From positions 2,418,001-2,482,000 of the forward strand of contig NZ_CP117255.1 of NCBI RefSeq assembly GCF_003240565.2: a DNA stretch of 64,000 nucleotides. The letters run 5' to 3'. Origin of the DNA: Rhizobium tumorigenes. GTDB taxonomy: Bacteria; Pseudomonadota; Alphaproteobacteria; Rhizobiales; Rhizobiaceae. Of the stretch, positions 17,567-26,135 are shown in pieces; the stretch's first letter is position 1, and the number at the start of each line of letters is the position of its first letter. The notes beneath the pieces were generated by a model, which saw only the letters and a program-made list of their open reading frames with translations, was not told the DNA's origin and made no database searches. A program made the position numbers and the translations under genes.

Positions 17567-17941
17567 TCAGCCGCGACGCGCGAGCGAGAACTGTGCGCCG
17601 CTGTCAGACGTGCAATTTAGCTGGCTCGAGTTGACAAGCGCGCAATTGACCTTCGAAGTCGTCTTGCGGAGCATTGACGTCATGTTGATCTCGACGAGTC
17701 CGGGCGCGGTGTTGACATAGGTGCCGGAGGCGAGCAGCTGGTTGCTGTCGGTAGTCCGCGTGGAGAAGCCGCCGCCCTGGAAAGTCGAGATGATGCCGTT
17801 CGGATCGGCCCATGTGCCGTCCACCGTTTGCGGTGCCTGGCGGGTCGCGACCTGCATCGGCATCTGGCGAGGACCCTGATCCATACAGGAGGCGAGCGAC
17901 AAGGCCGAGACAAGGAGGGCAAGGCTTGCTTTGATCTTCAT
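17567..17941 (-). CDS. omp10: Outer-membrane lipoprotein Omp10 homologue
   Basis: 124 residues. The signal peptide ends in a lipobox LASC, so the mature protein is lipid-modified at that Cys. The mature part has the family pattern VDGTWADPNGIISTF, FSTRTTDSNQLLASGTY, LVEINMTSMLRKTTSKVNC and LNCTSDSGAQFSL. I recognise this as the Brucella Omp10 family, a small outer-membrane lipoprotein of Rhizobiales whose molecular role is not settled. The two conserved Cys in the second half could form a disulfide. The start at 17941 gives a proper lipoprotein signal. The gene is bracketed by its own terminator and the hss terminator, so it is monocistronic. Confidence 0.92.
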   Translation of the reverse strand: MKIKASLALLVSALSLASCMDQGPRQMPMQVATRQAPQTVDGTWADPNGIISTFQGGGFSTRTTDSNQLLASGTYVNTAPGLVEINMTSMLRKTTSKVNCALVNSSQLNCTSDSGAQFSLARRG

Positions 17942-18063
17942 GGTTCTTCCCCGAAATTCAGAATCGGCATCCGCCGCACACTTTGCAAAAAGATGGAGCG
18001 GCACCCTTCTGAAAGCAAGGCTCGGGCCGCCAATCCGCAGATTTATCCTTGAGGCGTAACAAA

Positions 18064-18090
18064 AATGCCCGCACCAACGATGCGGGCATT
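18064..18090 (-). terminator. Terminator of homospermidine synthase
   Basis: AATGCCCGCA and TGCGGGCATT form a perfect stem around CCAACGA, 24 bases beyond the leftward hss stop, with a T run on the minus strand. Confidence 0.88.
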
Positions 18091-18114
18091 CCAAGTGCTA
18101 ATCAGCCAGTCTTA

Positions 18115-19566
18115 TCAACGAACGAGAACGTTCTTGAACTGCCATGGGTCCTTAGTGTCGATATCTTCCGGGAACAGCCCGGGACGACCGGTGAGCGGCG
18201 TCCAGTCCGTGTAGTGGCCTTCGACCGGACCGAGATAAGGCATCTGCACTTCGAGGCAGCGCTTGTAATCAATCTCGTCCGCCTCGACGATACCGGCATT
18301 CGGGTTCTCGAGCGCCCAGACCATGCCGGCGAGAACGGCCGAGGTGACCTGCAGGCCGGTGGCGTTCTGGTATGGCGCAATCCGGCGCGTTTCTTCGAGC
18401 GAGAGGCGCGAGCCGAACCAGTAGGCGTTCTTGTCGTGGCCATAGAGCAGCACGCCGAGTTCGTCGACACCCTCGACCAGTTCGTTCTCGTCGAGAACAT
18501 GCATGACCGGCTGGGCGTTGCCACCATTGCCGAACATTTCATGCAGCGACAGCACGGCATCGTTGGCAGGATGGTAAGCATAGTGGCAGGTCGGACGGTA
18601 GGAGACGTCTCCGTCCTTGTCAGTCACCGTGAAGTAGTCGGAGATCGAGATCGACTCGTTGTGGGTGACGAGGAAGCCGTACTGCGCGCCGGGCGTCGGG
18701 CACCAGGTGCGAACGCGTGTGTTGGCGCCGGGCTGCTCGAGATAGATTGCCGCCTGGCAACCCTTCTTGTGCTTCTTGGCATTCTTCGGCATCCACTCTT
18801 CATGGGTACCCCAGCCGAGTTCGGCAGGCTGCAAGCCCTCCGAAATGAAGCCTTCGACCGACCATGTGTTCCAGAACACGTTGAGCGGCTTCGGGTTCTT
18901 GGTCAGCTGCGTATCGCGTTCGGCAATGTGGATGCCCTTGACGCCGACCTTCTTCATCAGCTTGGCCCAGCCTTCGCGGTCATGCTGGTCCGGCGCGTCG
19001 AACTTGATGTCGAGATCGTGGGCGAGATTGACGAGGCCCTGCTTGACGAACCACGAGACCATGCCCGGGTTCGCGCCGCAGGTGGAAACGGCCGTCGTGC
19101 CGCCCGGGTTCTTCTTCTTCTCATGGCGCAAGGTTTCGCGCAGCGCATAGTTGGTGCGGTCGGCGTTCTTCATGCTCTTGTCGAAATAGAAGCCAAGCCA
19201 TGGCTCGATGACGGTGTCGATGTAGAGGACGTCAAGCTTGCGGCAAAGCTTCATCAGGTCGAGCGAGCCGGTGTCGACAGAAAGATTGACGCAGAAGCCC
19301 TGGCCGCCGCCTTCCGTGAGAAGCGGCTTCAGCAGCTCCTTGTAATTGTCCTTGGTGACGTATTCCTTGATATGGCGGATGCCATGCTCGGCAAGAATAG
19401 CCATGTCGCCTTCGTTTTCACGCGGGTCGATGACAACCATCCGGCTCTTGTCGAATTTGAAATGGCGCTCGATCAGGGGCAGCGTGCCGCGGCCGATGGA
19501 GCCAAAGCCGATCATCACGATCGGGCCGGTTATTTCGGCATATACCGGGTAGTTTTCCTGCTTCAT
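18115..19566 (-). CDS. hss: Homospermidine synthase
   Basis: 483 residues. The enzyme makes sym-homospermidine from putrescine using NAD in a transfer reaction; this is a main polyamine of rhizobia. The Rossmann motif IGFGSIGRGTLPLIERH is at about residues 18-35, and STCGANPGMVSWFVKQG, FWNTWSVEGF and THNESISISDYF are conserved blocks of the bacterial enzyme. Length fits the family. The start at 19566 follows AAGGAG; upstream ATG codons in frame lack such a site. A hairpin with a CTCC loop sits directly in front of the ribosome binding site (19579-19598) and might control translation. Monocistronic. Confidence 0.96.
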   Translation of the reverse strand: MKQENYPVYAEITGPIVMIGFGSIGRGTLPLIERHFKFDKSRMVVIDPRENEGDMAILAEHGIRHIKEYVTKDNYKELLKPLLTEGGGQGFCVNLSVDTGSLDLMKLCRKLDVLYIDTVIEPWLGFYFDKSMKNADRTNYALRETLRHEKKKNPGGTTAVSTCGANPGMVSWFVKQGLVNLAHDLDIKFDAPDQHDREGWAKLMKKVGVKGIHIAERDTQLTKNPKPLNVFWNTWSVEGFISEGLQPAELGWGTHEEWMPKNAKKHKKGCQAAIYLEQPGANTRVRTWCPTPGAQYGFLVTHNESISISDYFTVTDKDGDVSYRPTCHYAYHPANDAVLSLHEMFGNGGNAQPVMHVLDENELVEGVDELGVLLYGHDKNAYWFGSRLSLEETRRIAPYQNATGLQVTSAVLAGMVWALENPNAGIVEADEIDYKRCLEVQMPYLGPVEGHYTDWTPLTGRPGLFPEDIDTKDPWQFKNVLVR

Positions 19567-19578
19567 TCTTTTCTCCTT

Positions 19579-19598
19579 CAAAGAGCGGAGGCTCTTTG
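19579..19598 (-). promoter_or_regulatory. Hairpin in the hss leader next to the ribosome binding site
   Basis: Read on the minus strand, CAAAGAGC-CTCC-GCTCTTTG is a perfect eight-base stem that abuts the AAGGAG ribosome binding site. The loop CTCC is complementary to the GGAG of that site. It may be a translational control element; no known riboswitch class fits. Confidence 0.45.
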
Positions 19599-19699
19599 GT
19601 GTCTGTCGATTCATCAGCAAACGCTTGACGATGGGTGAAGGGCTCTAATCACAAAACCCTGTCACAATAAAGGGTGGATGACCACCTCGCCGAGCGTAA

Positions 19700-20071
19700 C
19701 TATAGCCTATCCGTCAAAGTCCCCTGGTGGAAAACCATAAGCCAGCGCTCGTCTTCTTCCCGCCGCCAGATCGAACTGCGCAGGGAGTGAACCGCATAAC
19801 CCTCCATAGTCTCTCTGGTCGATCCGTAAGTCACCAGCGCAACATGCTCCGACAGCATGACTAGCCTCGGATTGTGCAAGGCACGTGACATGACCGGCTC
19901 TTCCGTCAGCAAGGCCGAAATGATGTCCGCAAAGCCGAACATGCGGCCGGAGCTGCCAATCTCCCGGAATTCCGGCGACAGCAGACCTTCAAGCGCCTCA
20001 CTAGACGAGCGCACGACCGGATCGAACAGCCTTTCCTCAAGCTGGCGAAGATGCTCGAGCAATCCGTCCAT
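19700..20071 (-). CDS. SnoaL/NTF2-like protein (DUF4440 type)
   Basis: 123 residues with the cone-shaped NTF2-like pattern: an N-terminal helix LRQLEERLFDPVVRSS, LEGLLSPEFREIGSSGRMF, and strands ending RSSIWRREEDERWLMVFHQGTLT. DUF4440 proteins are small ligand-binding or enzyme-like domains, often stress related. There is no catalytic signature that permits a substrate call. It starts three bases after the stop of the leftward YciI gene at 20075, so the two genes are probably co-transcribed. Confidence 0.82.
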   Translation of the reverse strand: MDGLLEHLRQLEERLFDPVVRSSSEALEGLLSPEFREIGSSGRMFGFADIISALLTEEPVMSRALHNPRLVMLSEHVALVTYGSTRETMEGYAVHSLRSSIWRREEDERWLMVFHQGTLTDRL

Positions 20072-20074
20072 GCC

Positions 20075-20359
20075 TCATCCCCTCAACAACTCAAGCCCAT
20101 CCACCGTCCTCGTCAGCGCCACCTCGATGATCTCGTATCGGGCAACTCCATGCACCGTGAACGGATCGGCGGCGACATAGGCTTCCAGGTCGGCGCGCTC
20201 GCCCCGGGCAAGGATGACGCCGCCGGTGCGCGGGACTTTGCGACCGGATGCAAGAAACCAACCCTTGGCATATCCTTCGGCCACCCAGGCGATATGCGGC
20301 TCCATGACGGCGTCGGCCTCTTCATTGCTTTTGAGGTAGGTCAGGGAGAGGATAAACAT
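20075..20359 (-). CDS. YciI-like protein
   Basis: 94 residues with a ferredoxin-like fold typical of YciI: MFILSLTYLKSNEEADAVMEPHIAWVAEG, GWFLASGRKVPRTGGVILARG, then YVAADPFTVHGVARYEIIEV. The conserved His and Asp of the YciI core (H in MEPHIAW, D in AADPF) are present. YciI proteins are suspected small hydrolases or ligand binders. The ATG at 20359 is favoured because TATCCTCTCC (AGGAGA-like on the minus strand) is not far upstream of a start that gives the family N-terminus MFIL. It precedes the NTF2-like gene by three bases. Confidence 0.88.
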   Translation of the reverse strand: MFILSLTYLKSNEEADAVMEPHIAWVAEGYAKGWFLASGRKVPRTGGVILARGERADLEAYVAADPFTVHGVARYEIIEVALTRTVDGLELLRG

Positions 20360-20483
20360 GAAATTATTCCGGCGATAGGAGGGATAAGGCACCTGGAATA
20401 CTTAGGCGATCGAAGCACCACCATCTACCACAAACCTCAGATTTCGCCCATATTTCCAGCAGTTACGAAAGTGAAGCGGGCCG

Positions 20484-21125
20484 CTAGCCTTGCACGAATA
20501 TCGCCGGGATAAGGCCGCGCAAGGAATTTCCGACGTAGAGCTTGGCCTCAGCAAGATCCGACACCGTCAGCCGAGAGGTCCGGGCTTTGCGCGCGCAGAT
20601 CAGTTCGCTGCGCAACACGCCGGCCAGCAGGCCGCAGGCAATCGGCGGCGTCAGCAGCATGCCGGAGCCGTCGTCGACAAAAACCGAGGTAATGGTACCT
20701 TCGCAGACGTCGCCCTTCTTGTTGAGCAACAGAACTTCATCGGCCTCGTCAGGGCTGAATTCGGCACGGGCGCGGTCATAGACCCCGCGTCGCGTGGTTT
20801 TCGCCCGAAGCAGCTTTTCGCTGGAATCGAGACGTGTGGCGGCGATGCGGACCCGCCATGTCACATCGGCAGCCAAAGGAACAAAACCGGCCGTGGTAAC
20901 TGCAACAGTACCGGTACGGTTCATCGTCAGGCGGACACGCTGCGGGCTGGATGCGTCGCAAACGGCCGCGTCAAGCGCCGCTTCCACCTGCTCCGGTGCC
21001 GCAAAACCAAGACGTCGGGCAGAACGCTGCAGCCGCGCCAGGTGCAGCTTCAACCTGAGGAAGCCGAGGCCCGGCTCGTAGCGCAGGGTTTCGATCAGCG
21101 AGAAATCATCTACTGGGCTATCCAC
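20484..21125 (-). CDS. Aminotransferase class IV, PabC-like (aminodeoxychorismate lyase)
   Basis: About 213 residues from a GTG at 21125; an ATG at 21161 is in frame. The D-amino-acid/branched-chain aminotransferase fold IV is visible: FSLIETLRYEPGLGFLRLKLHLARLQRSARRLGF, the PLP-Lys region RAKTTRRGVYDRAR, NKKGDVCEGTITSVFV and the C-terminal AKLYVGNSLRGLIPA. It overlaps the end of pabB, so it should cleave aminodeoxychorismate to p-aminobenzoate for folate synthesis. A branched-chain-type function is less likely because of the pabB partner. Confidence 0.85.
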   Translation of the reverse strand: MDSPVDDFSLIETLRYEPGLGFLRLKLHLARLQRSARRLGFAAPEQVEAALDAAVCDASSPQRVRLTMNRTGTVAVTTAGFVPLAADVTWRVRIAATRLDSSEKLLRAKTTRRGVYDRARAEFSPDEADEVLLLNKKGDVCEGTITSVFVDDGSGMLLTPPIACGLLAGVLRSELICARKARTSRLTVSDLAEAKLYVGNSLRGLIPAIFVQG

Positions 21126-22267
21126 GCGTCCCCCACGGCAAACCGCGCCTTCAGCAAGCATTCCGCGTACTCCGCCTCGGCGGTCGAATCGAAGATGATA
21201 CCGCCGCCGACGTTGAAGACAGCCTTGAAATCGTCGAACAGCGTGATCGTCCGGATGGCCACGGAAAAGCGCATGGGACCCTCAGGCGCAATCATGCCGA
21301 TAGCACCGCAATAGGCGTCGCGGGGACCGACCTCCAGCCCATGGAGGATTTCCATCGCCCACATTTTTGGAGCGCCGGTGACCGAACCGCACGGAAAAAG
21401 CGCGGCAAAGATATCCCGGATCGACAGGTCAGGAAGGAGCTTTGCCTGGACGGAACTCACCATCTGGTGGACGGTCGGATAGCTCTCGATATCGAAAAGC
21501 CTCGGCGCCTCGACGCTGCCCGTCTCTGCGATCAGCGAAATGTCGTTGCGCAGGAGATCGACGATCATCCGGTTTTCAGCCTGGGTCTTGCCGTCCTGGC
21601 GCATCGCCTCGACGATGGCGGAGTCTTCGTCCGGCGTCAGTCCGCGCGGCGCCGTCCCCTTCATTGGACGGGTTTCGATCCAGCCGTCGGCGTCGACCCG
21701 GAAAAACAGTTCCGGCGAGCGCGACAAGATGACCGGGCCGGTGAGATCGACAAGCGCTCCATACTTGACCGGCTGTCGTTCGATCAGGGACCAGAAGGCG
21801 GCGCACGGATCGCCATTCCAGCGCGCCTCGATCGGCATCGTCAGGTTACCCTGGTAGCAATCACCGTTCCGGATGTGGCGGTGAAGCCGGTCGAAGCTTT
21901 TCTGATAGGCGACGAAATCCCACGCGGCCTTCGGATCCGTCAGAAAAGCCTCGTTTTCAAGACGACGCTGCGGCTGCGAGAGCGGATGGTCCGCAGCTGC
22001 CGGTCCGTCGAAGACCCCGAAAACCATCAGCGGCGTCTGGCGTCCCTCGGCAATCAGCGGCGCGAGCCTGTCCTCGAAGACGAAGCCGGCCTCATAGGCC
22101 ATGTAGCCGGCCAGCCACCGGCCCGCCGCCTTCTCCCGCTGCATCCGCGCCAGACCGGCCAGCACCTCGGCGCCCGTATGAGCGACGATCACATCCAGGG
22201 GTTCGGCAAACAGCATCACCTGGCCGGTAGTATCGTCTCGGAAAAGGACTGATGCGGTGCTGGCCAT
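21110..22267 (-). CDS. pabB: Aminodeoxychorismate synthase component I
   Basis: 385 residues of the chorismate-binding family. It would aminate chorismate to aminodeoxychorismate using ammonia from a PabA glutaminase encoded elsewhere. Conserved blocks are SRSPELFFRV, RPMKGTAPRG, EDSAIVEAMRQDGKTQAENRMIVDLLRNDIS, FPCGSVTGAPKMWAMEIL and VGGGIIFDSTAEAEYAE. The N-terminal part is short compared with TrpE, as in many PabB proteins, and the PIKGT position reads PMKGT. It overlaps the downstream PabC-like gene by 16 bases. Confidence 0.94.
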   Translation of the reverse strand: MASTASVLFRDDTTGQVMLFAEPLDVIVAHTGAEVLAGLARMQREKAAGRWLAGYMAYEAGFVFEDRLAPLIAEGRQTPLMVFGVFDGPAAADHPLSQPQRRLENEAFLTDPKAAWDFVAYQKSFDRLHRHIRNGDCYQGNLTMPIEARWNGDPCAAFWSLIERQPVKYGALVDLTGPVILSRSPELFFRVDADGWIETRPMKGTAPRGLTPDEDSAIVEAMRQDGKTQAENRMIVDLLRNDISLIAETGSVEAPRLFDIESYPTVHQMVSSVQAKLLPDLSIRDIFAALFPCGSVTGAPKMWAMEILHGLEVGPRDAYCGAIGMIAPEGPMRFSVAIRTITLFDDFKAVFNVGGGIIFDSTAEAEYAECLLKARFAVGDAWIAQ

Positions 22268-22307
22268 GTGTGCGGCGTGGTTTGTCCTGCGTTTACACTT
22301 CGTTGTT

Positions 22308-24164
22308 TTATGACTCGTCCAGGGCCTCGAGTTCGTCGATAAGCCCTTCGATCATCGAAAGCCCCCTCGCCCAGAACGATGGATCGGTGGCGTCGAGGCC
22401 GAACGGCTTCAGCAATTCGGAATGATGCTTGGTGCCGCCGGCCTTTAGAAGCTCGAAATACTTGTCCTGGAACCCCGGCTCCGCCTTCTGGTAGACGGCA
22501 TAGAGCGAATTGACCAGGCAATCGCCGAAGGCATAGGCATAGACGTAGAAGGGCGAATGGATGAAGTGCGGGATATACGTCCAGTAGGTCTCGTAGCCCT
22601 CTGAAATACGGATCGCCGGCCCGAGGCTTTCCTCCTGCACGGATAGCCAGAGCGCCCCGATATCCTCCGACGTCAGCTCGCCAGCCTTGCGCGCAGTGTG
22701 CAGTTTGCGTTCGAATTCGTAGAAAGCGATCTGGCGCACGACCGTGTTGATCATGTCCTCGACCTTCTGGGCGAGCATCGCCTTGCGCTCGCGCTTGTCA
22801 GTGGTCTTTTCCAGAAGAGCCCGGAAGGTCAGCATCTCGCCGAAGACCGAAGCGGTTTCGGCCAGCGTCAGCGGCGTCTGGCACATCAATGCGCCCTGCC
22901 CGCCGGCCAGCACCTGATGCACGCCGTGGCCGAGCTCATGGGCAAGGGTCATCACGTCGCGCGGCTTGCCGAGGTAGTTGACCAGCACATAGGGATGGGC
23001 GGAAGGCACTGTCGGATGCGCAAATGCGCCCGGTGCCTTGCCTGGCCGCACCGGCGCATCGATCCACTGCTCATCGAAGAAGCGGCGGGCGATTGCGGCC
23101 ATCTCAGGCGCAAAGTCATTGTAGGCCGATAGCACTGTCTCCTTGGCGTCGCCCCAGGGAATGAGCACATTCGAGGTCTCCGGCAGCGGCGCGTTGCGGT
23201 CCCAGAAATCCATCTGCTCCATGCCGAGCCACTTGGCCTTCATCTTGTAATAGCGGTGCGACAGTCGCGGATAGGCATCACGAACCGCAGCGGCAAGCGC
23301 ATCGACGACCTCGCGCTCGACCCGGTTGGCAAGATGCCGGCTGTCGGCGATGTCCTTGAAACCCCGCCAGCGGTCCGAAATGTCCTTGTCCTTGGCGAGC
23401 GTGTTTGTAATCAGCGTGAAGACCCGCAGATTAGCCTTGAAGGTGGCGGCCAGCGCCATGGCGGCTTTCTTGCGGACTGCCGTGTCGGGATCCTGCAGCA
23501 GGTTGAGCGTCATCTCCAGCGGCAACATCTCGCCGTCGATCTCGAAGCGCAACTCGGCCATGGTCTCGTCGAACAGACGATTGAAGGCGGCGGCCGACGT
23601 CATCGACTTTTCGAGGAACAATTGCTCGATCTTGTCCTCGAGTTGGTAGGGCTTGTCCTGGCGCAGGTCGACCAGCCAAGGACGATAGTGGCCGGCTTCA
23701 GGATCGTTCTGCATACAGGCATCGATCAGCACGTCGTCGAGCCTGTTGAGCTCAAGCGCGAAGAACAGCAGGTGCGAACTGGCTTCGGTAATCTTCGCCT
23801 GTACATCACCGTAGAGCTTGCCGTTGGCCGGATTACTGGTGTCCGAGAAGTAAGTCAGGCCGGCGAAGGAGGCGATCCGGCCCATGAGGTCGTCGAGCGC
23901 CTCGTATTCGCGCAGCGCCGCACCGATACCGGCTTCGCCCGTGCTCATCGCCGCGGTGCCGAGCCTGCCCTTCCACTTTTCCGCGAACGCAACCGACGCT
24001 GAAGCAGCCTTTTCCATGTTGGCGAGAAATGCTGGAGACGTTGCCGAGGGATAGAGATCCGCGAGCTTCCAGACGGGCAGATCTCCCAGTGCTGCATCTG
24101 CAGATGCTTTGACGGCAATGTCGGCCGAAAGGTTAAGAAAGGCGTGGAGCGAATGGCGGCTCAT
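22308..24164 (-). CDS. pepF: Oligoendopeptidase F
   Basis: 618 residues of the M3 zinc metallopeptidase family, cytoplasmic (no signal peptide). The HEXXH zinc motif is H409-E-L-G-H413 in MTLAHELGHGVHQVL, and the third-ligand region TASVFGEML lies downstream. The N-terminal DLPVWKLADLYPS and helical lobe are typical of PepF. It degrades oligopeptides of roughly 7-17 residues. Single gene, 40 bases upstream of pabB in the same direction, but probably not functionally linked. Confidence 0.95.
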   Translation of the reverse strand: MSRHSLHAFLNLSADIAVKASADAALGDLPVWKLADLYPSATSPAFLANMEKAASASVAFAEKWKGRLGTAAMSTGEAGIGAALREYEALDDLMGRIASFAGLTYFSDTSNPANGKLYGDVQAKITEASSHLLFFALELNRLDDVLIDACMQNDPEAGHYRPWLVDLRQDKPYQLEDKIEQLFLEKSMTSAAAFNRLFDETMAELRFEIDGEMLPLEMTLNLLQDPDTAVRKKAAMALAATFKANLRVFTLITNTLAKDKDISDRWRGFKDIADSRHLANRVEREVVDALAAAVRDAYPRLSHRYYKMKAKWLGMEQMDFWDRNAPLPETSNVLIPWGDAKETVLSAYNDFAPEMAAIARRFFDEQWIDAPVRPGKAPGAFAHPTVPSAHPYVLVNYLGKPRDVMTLAHELGHGVHQVLAGGQGALMCQTPLTLAETASVFGEMLTFRALLEKTTDKRERKAMLAQKVEDMINTVVRQIAFYEFERKLHTARKAGELTSEDIGALWLSVQEESLGPAIRISEGYETYWTYIPHFIHSPFYVYAYAFGDCLVNSLYAVYQKAEPGFQDKYFELLKAGGTKHHSELLKPFGLDATDPSFWARGLSMIEGLIDELEALDES

Positions 24165-24379
24165 GGGCAGTTATCCTCTGCTTTCCTGGTCTGGCACGGT
24201 CATCTGTCGTGTCTAATGGGCCCTAACGATGGCGGCAAGCCGATTTTCGCGGTAAAATCACTGCCCCAGGCCGAAGTTGTGCTGATCGTGCATTGATTAA
24301 AATGCCGTTATTTCTCAGAACTGGATGTTCAATCCTGTCTGCCAAAATCACCTCAAGTTTCGCATGAGGTGAGGCACTA

Positions 24380-25960
24380 ATGACCATACATAATGACGCC
24401 AAGGTCGGCGCGCAGATTCTCATCGTCGAGGATGATCCGGTCCAGCGCCGGCTTCTGAAGAACGCTGTCGAGCGGCATGGCTATGCGACGTTGCTGGCCG
24501 AGAACGGTCGGCTCGGGCTACAGGTCCTCAAAGAGAACAGCGGCCGCGTCAATGTCATCGTGCTCGATCTGATGATGCCGGAAATGGGCGGGCTGGAATT
24601 TCTGGCCGCCCTTCACGAGATGGGCACCGACATACCGGTGATCGTCCAGACAGGCCAGGGCGGCATCGAAACCGTGGTGCAGGCGATGCGCGCCGGCGCT
24701 TTCGATTTCGTCGTCAAGCCGGTTTCGCCCGAACGCATCGCAAGCGCCATTCACGGCGCCCTGAAGCTCGACCAGCGCGAAGCCAAAGCGCGGGCCGGCC
24801 GCAAGACGCGCTCCGGCAGCATCGGCTTCGACGACATCATCTCCGCCAGTCCGGCGATGATCCGCATCACCGACCTCGCCCAGCGGGCAGCGCTTTCGAA
24901 CATCCCCGTGGTGCTCGAGGGCGAATCCGGCGTCGGCAAGGAATTGGTGGCACGCGCCATACAGTCGGCCAGCGACCGCGCCAACAAGCCTTTCATCACC
25001 GTCAACTGTGGCGCCATCCCCCACAACCTCGTCGAAAGCATCCTCTTTGGCCACGAAAAGGGTGCGTTCACCGGCGCCACAGAGCGCCATGTCGGCAAGT
25101 TCATGGAAGCCGATGGCGGCACGCTGTTCCTCGACGAAGTTGGCGACCTGCCTGTCGAGGTGCAGGTGAAGCTGCTGCGCGCCGTACAGCAGGGCGAAAT
25201 CGAAACGATCGGCGCCCGCACGACGCAAAAAGTCAATGTCAGGCTGATCTCCGCCACAAACAAGGACCTGATCGAGGAAGTGAAGGCCGGGCGGTTCCGC
25301 GAGGATCTCTATTACCGCCTCAACGTCTTCCCGATCACCATGCCGGCGCTGCGCCGGCGCAAGGAAGATATCCCGCATCTGGTACGCGTCTTCGTCGAGC
25401 GCTTTTCCGCCGAGCAGAAGATCGGTCACACGCTCGGCATCAGCGCCGGCGCCATGGCGCTGCTGACAGCCTACGACTGGCCCGGCAATATCCGCCAGCT
25501 CGAAAACGCCATCTTCCGCGCCGTCGTCCTGGCGCAGGGCTCCGATCTGGTCGAAGCGGATTTTCCGCAGATCGCCGCTCAACTGCCGGGCTACCTCACC
25601 TCGGAACAGATGGCTGCCGGCGGCATCTCCAGGCGTGCCATGGGCGAAGGCGGTCTTTCGCTCGTGGGCGGGCGAGAATCGGACCACGTCGAGAGCGTCA
25701 CCAACGAATCACCGGCGCCCCAACCGGCTGAAAAAACCGATGTTTCGGTTCCCGACAATCAGATCGCCAGCACCGGTCCGTCCGGAGAAGTGCGGAAACT
25801 GGCCGACATAGAGGAGGAATTGATTCGTTTTGCACTGAAATTTTACCGCGGCCAGATGAGCCAGGTAGCCCGAAAACTAGGCATTGGCCGCTCTACCCTC
25901 TACCGCAAATTGAAGGATTACGGTATAGATCCGGATGACCCACAGAAAAACGCTGCCTGA
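24380..25960 (+). CDS. Sigma-54-dependent response regulator (NtrC family), orphan
   Basis: 526 residues. A receiver domain (acidic pair D18-D19, phospho-acceptor D63 in VLDLMMPEMGG) is followed by an AAA+ sigma-54 activation domain with Walker A GESGVGKE at about 181-188, the GAFTGA loop at about 228-233 that contacts sigma-54, and Walker B GGTLFLDEVGDLP. A Fis-type helix-turn-helix ends the protein (VARKLGIGRSTLYRKLKDYGI). All residues needed to open sigma-54 promoters are present. No histidine kinase is adjacent, so its partner is encoded elsewhere. A long linker at 400-470 separates the AAA+ and DNA-binding domains. Target genes are unknown. Confidence 0.94.
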   Translation: MTIHNDAKVGAQILIVEDDPVQRRLLKNAVERHGYATLLAENGRLGLQVLKENSGRVNVIVLDLMMPEMGGLEFLAALHEMGTDIPVIVQTGQGGIETVVQAMRAGAFDFVVKPVSPERIASAIHGALKLDQREAKARAGRKTRSGSIGFDDIISASPAMIRITDLAQRAALSNIPVVLEGESGVGKELVARAIQSASDRANKPFITVNCGAIPHNLVESILFGHEKGAFTGATERHVGKFMEADGGTLFLDEVGDLPVEVQVKLLRAVQQGEIETIGARTTQKVNVRLISATNKDLIEEVKAGRFREDLYYRLNVFPITMPALRRRKEDIPHLVRVFVERFSAEQKIGHTLGISAGAMALLTAYDWPGNIRQLENAIFRAVVLAQGSDLVEADFPQIAAQLPGYLTSEQMAAGGISRRAMGEGGLSLVGGRESDHVESVTNESPAPQPAEKTDVSVPDNQIASTGPSGEVRKLADIEEELIRFALKFYRGQMSQVARKLGIGRSTLYRKLKDYGIDPDDPQKNAA

Positions 25961-26135
25961 TCGCCTTCTTAACGTTCGGGCAAGCATATTCCGTTACTGG
26001 TCGTAAAGCTCTTGTTAGTGGATCGTTCACTATGTAAGAAGTGGTTGAACATGTGTGGCATTTTTGCCATCGTGTGACCGCAATTGACAGACATTTGGAA
26101 CGTTATGCGGCATTTGCTGTCGGACGGGGATCGAC

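Noticed and set aside
19567..19699. speF-type leader in front of homospermidine synthase
   Set aside because: The leader is short and shows one simple hairpin; it lacks the long conserved structure of that motif.
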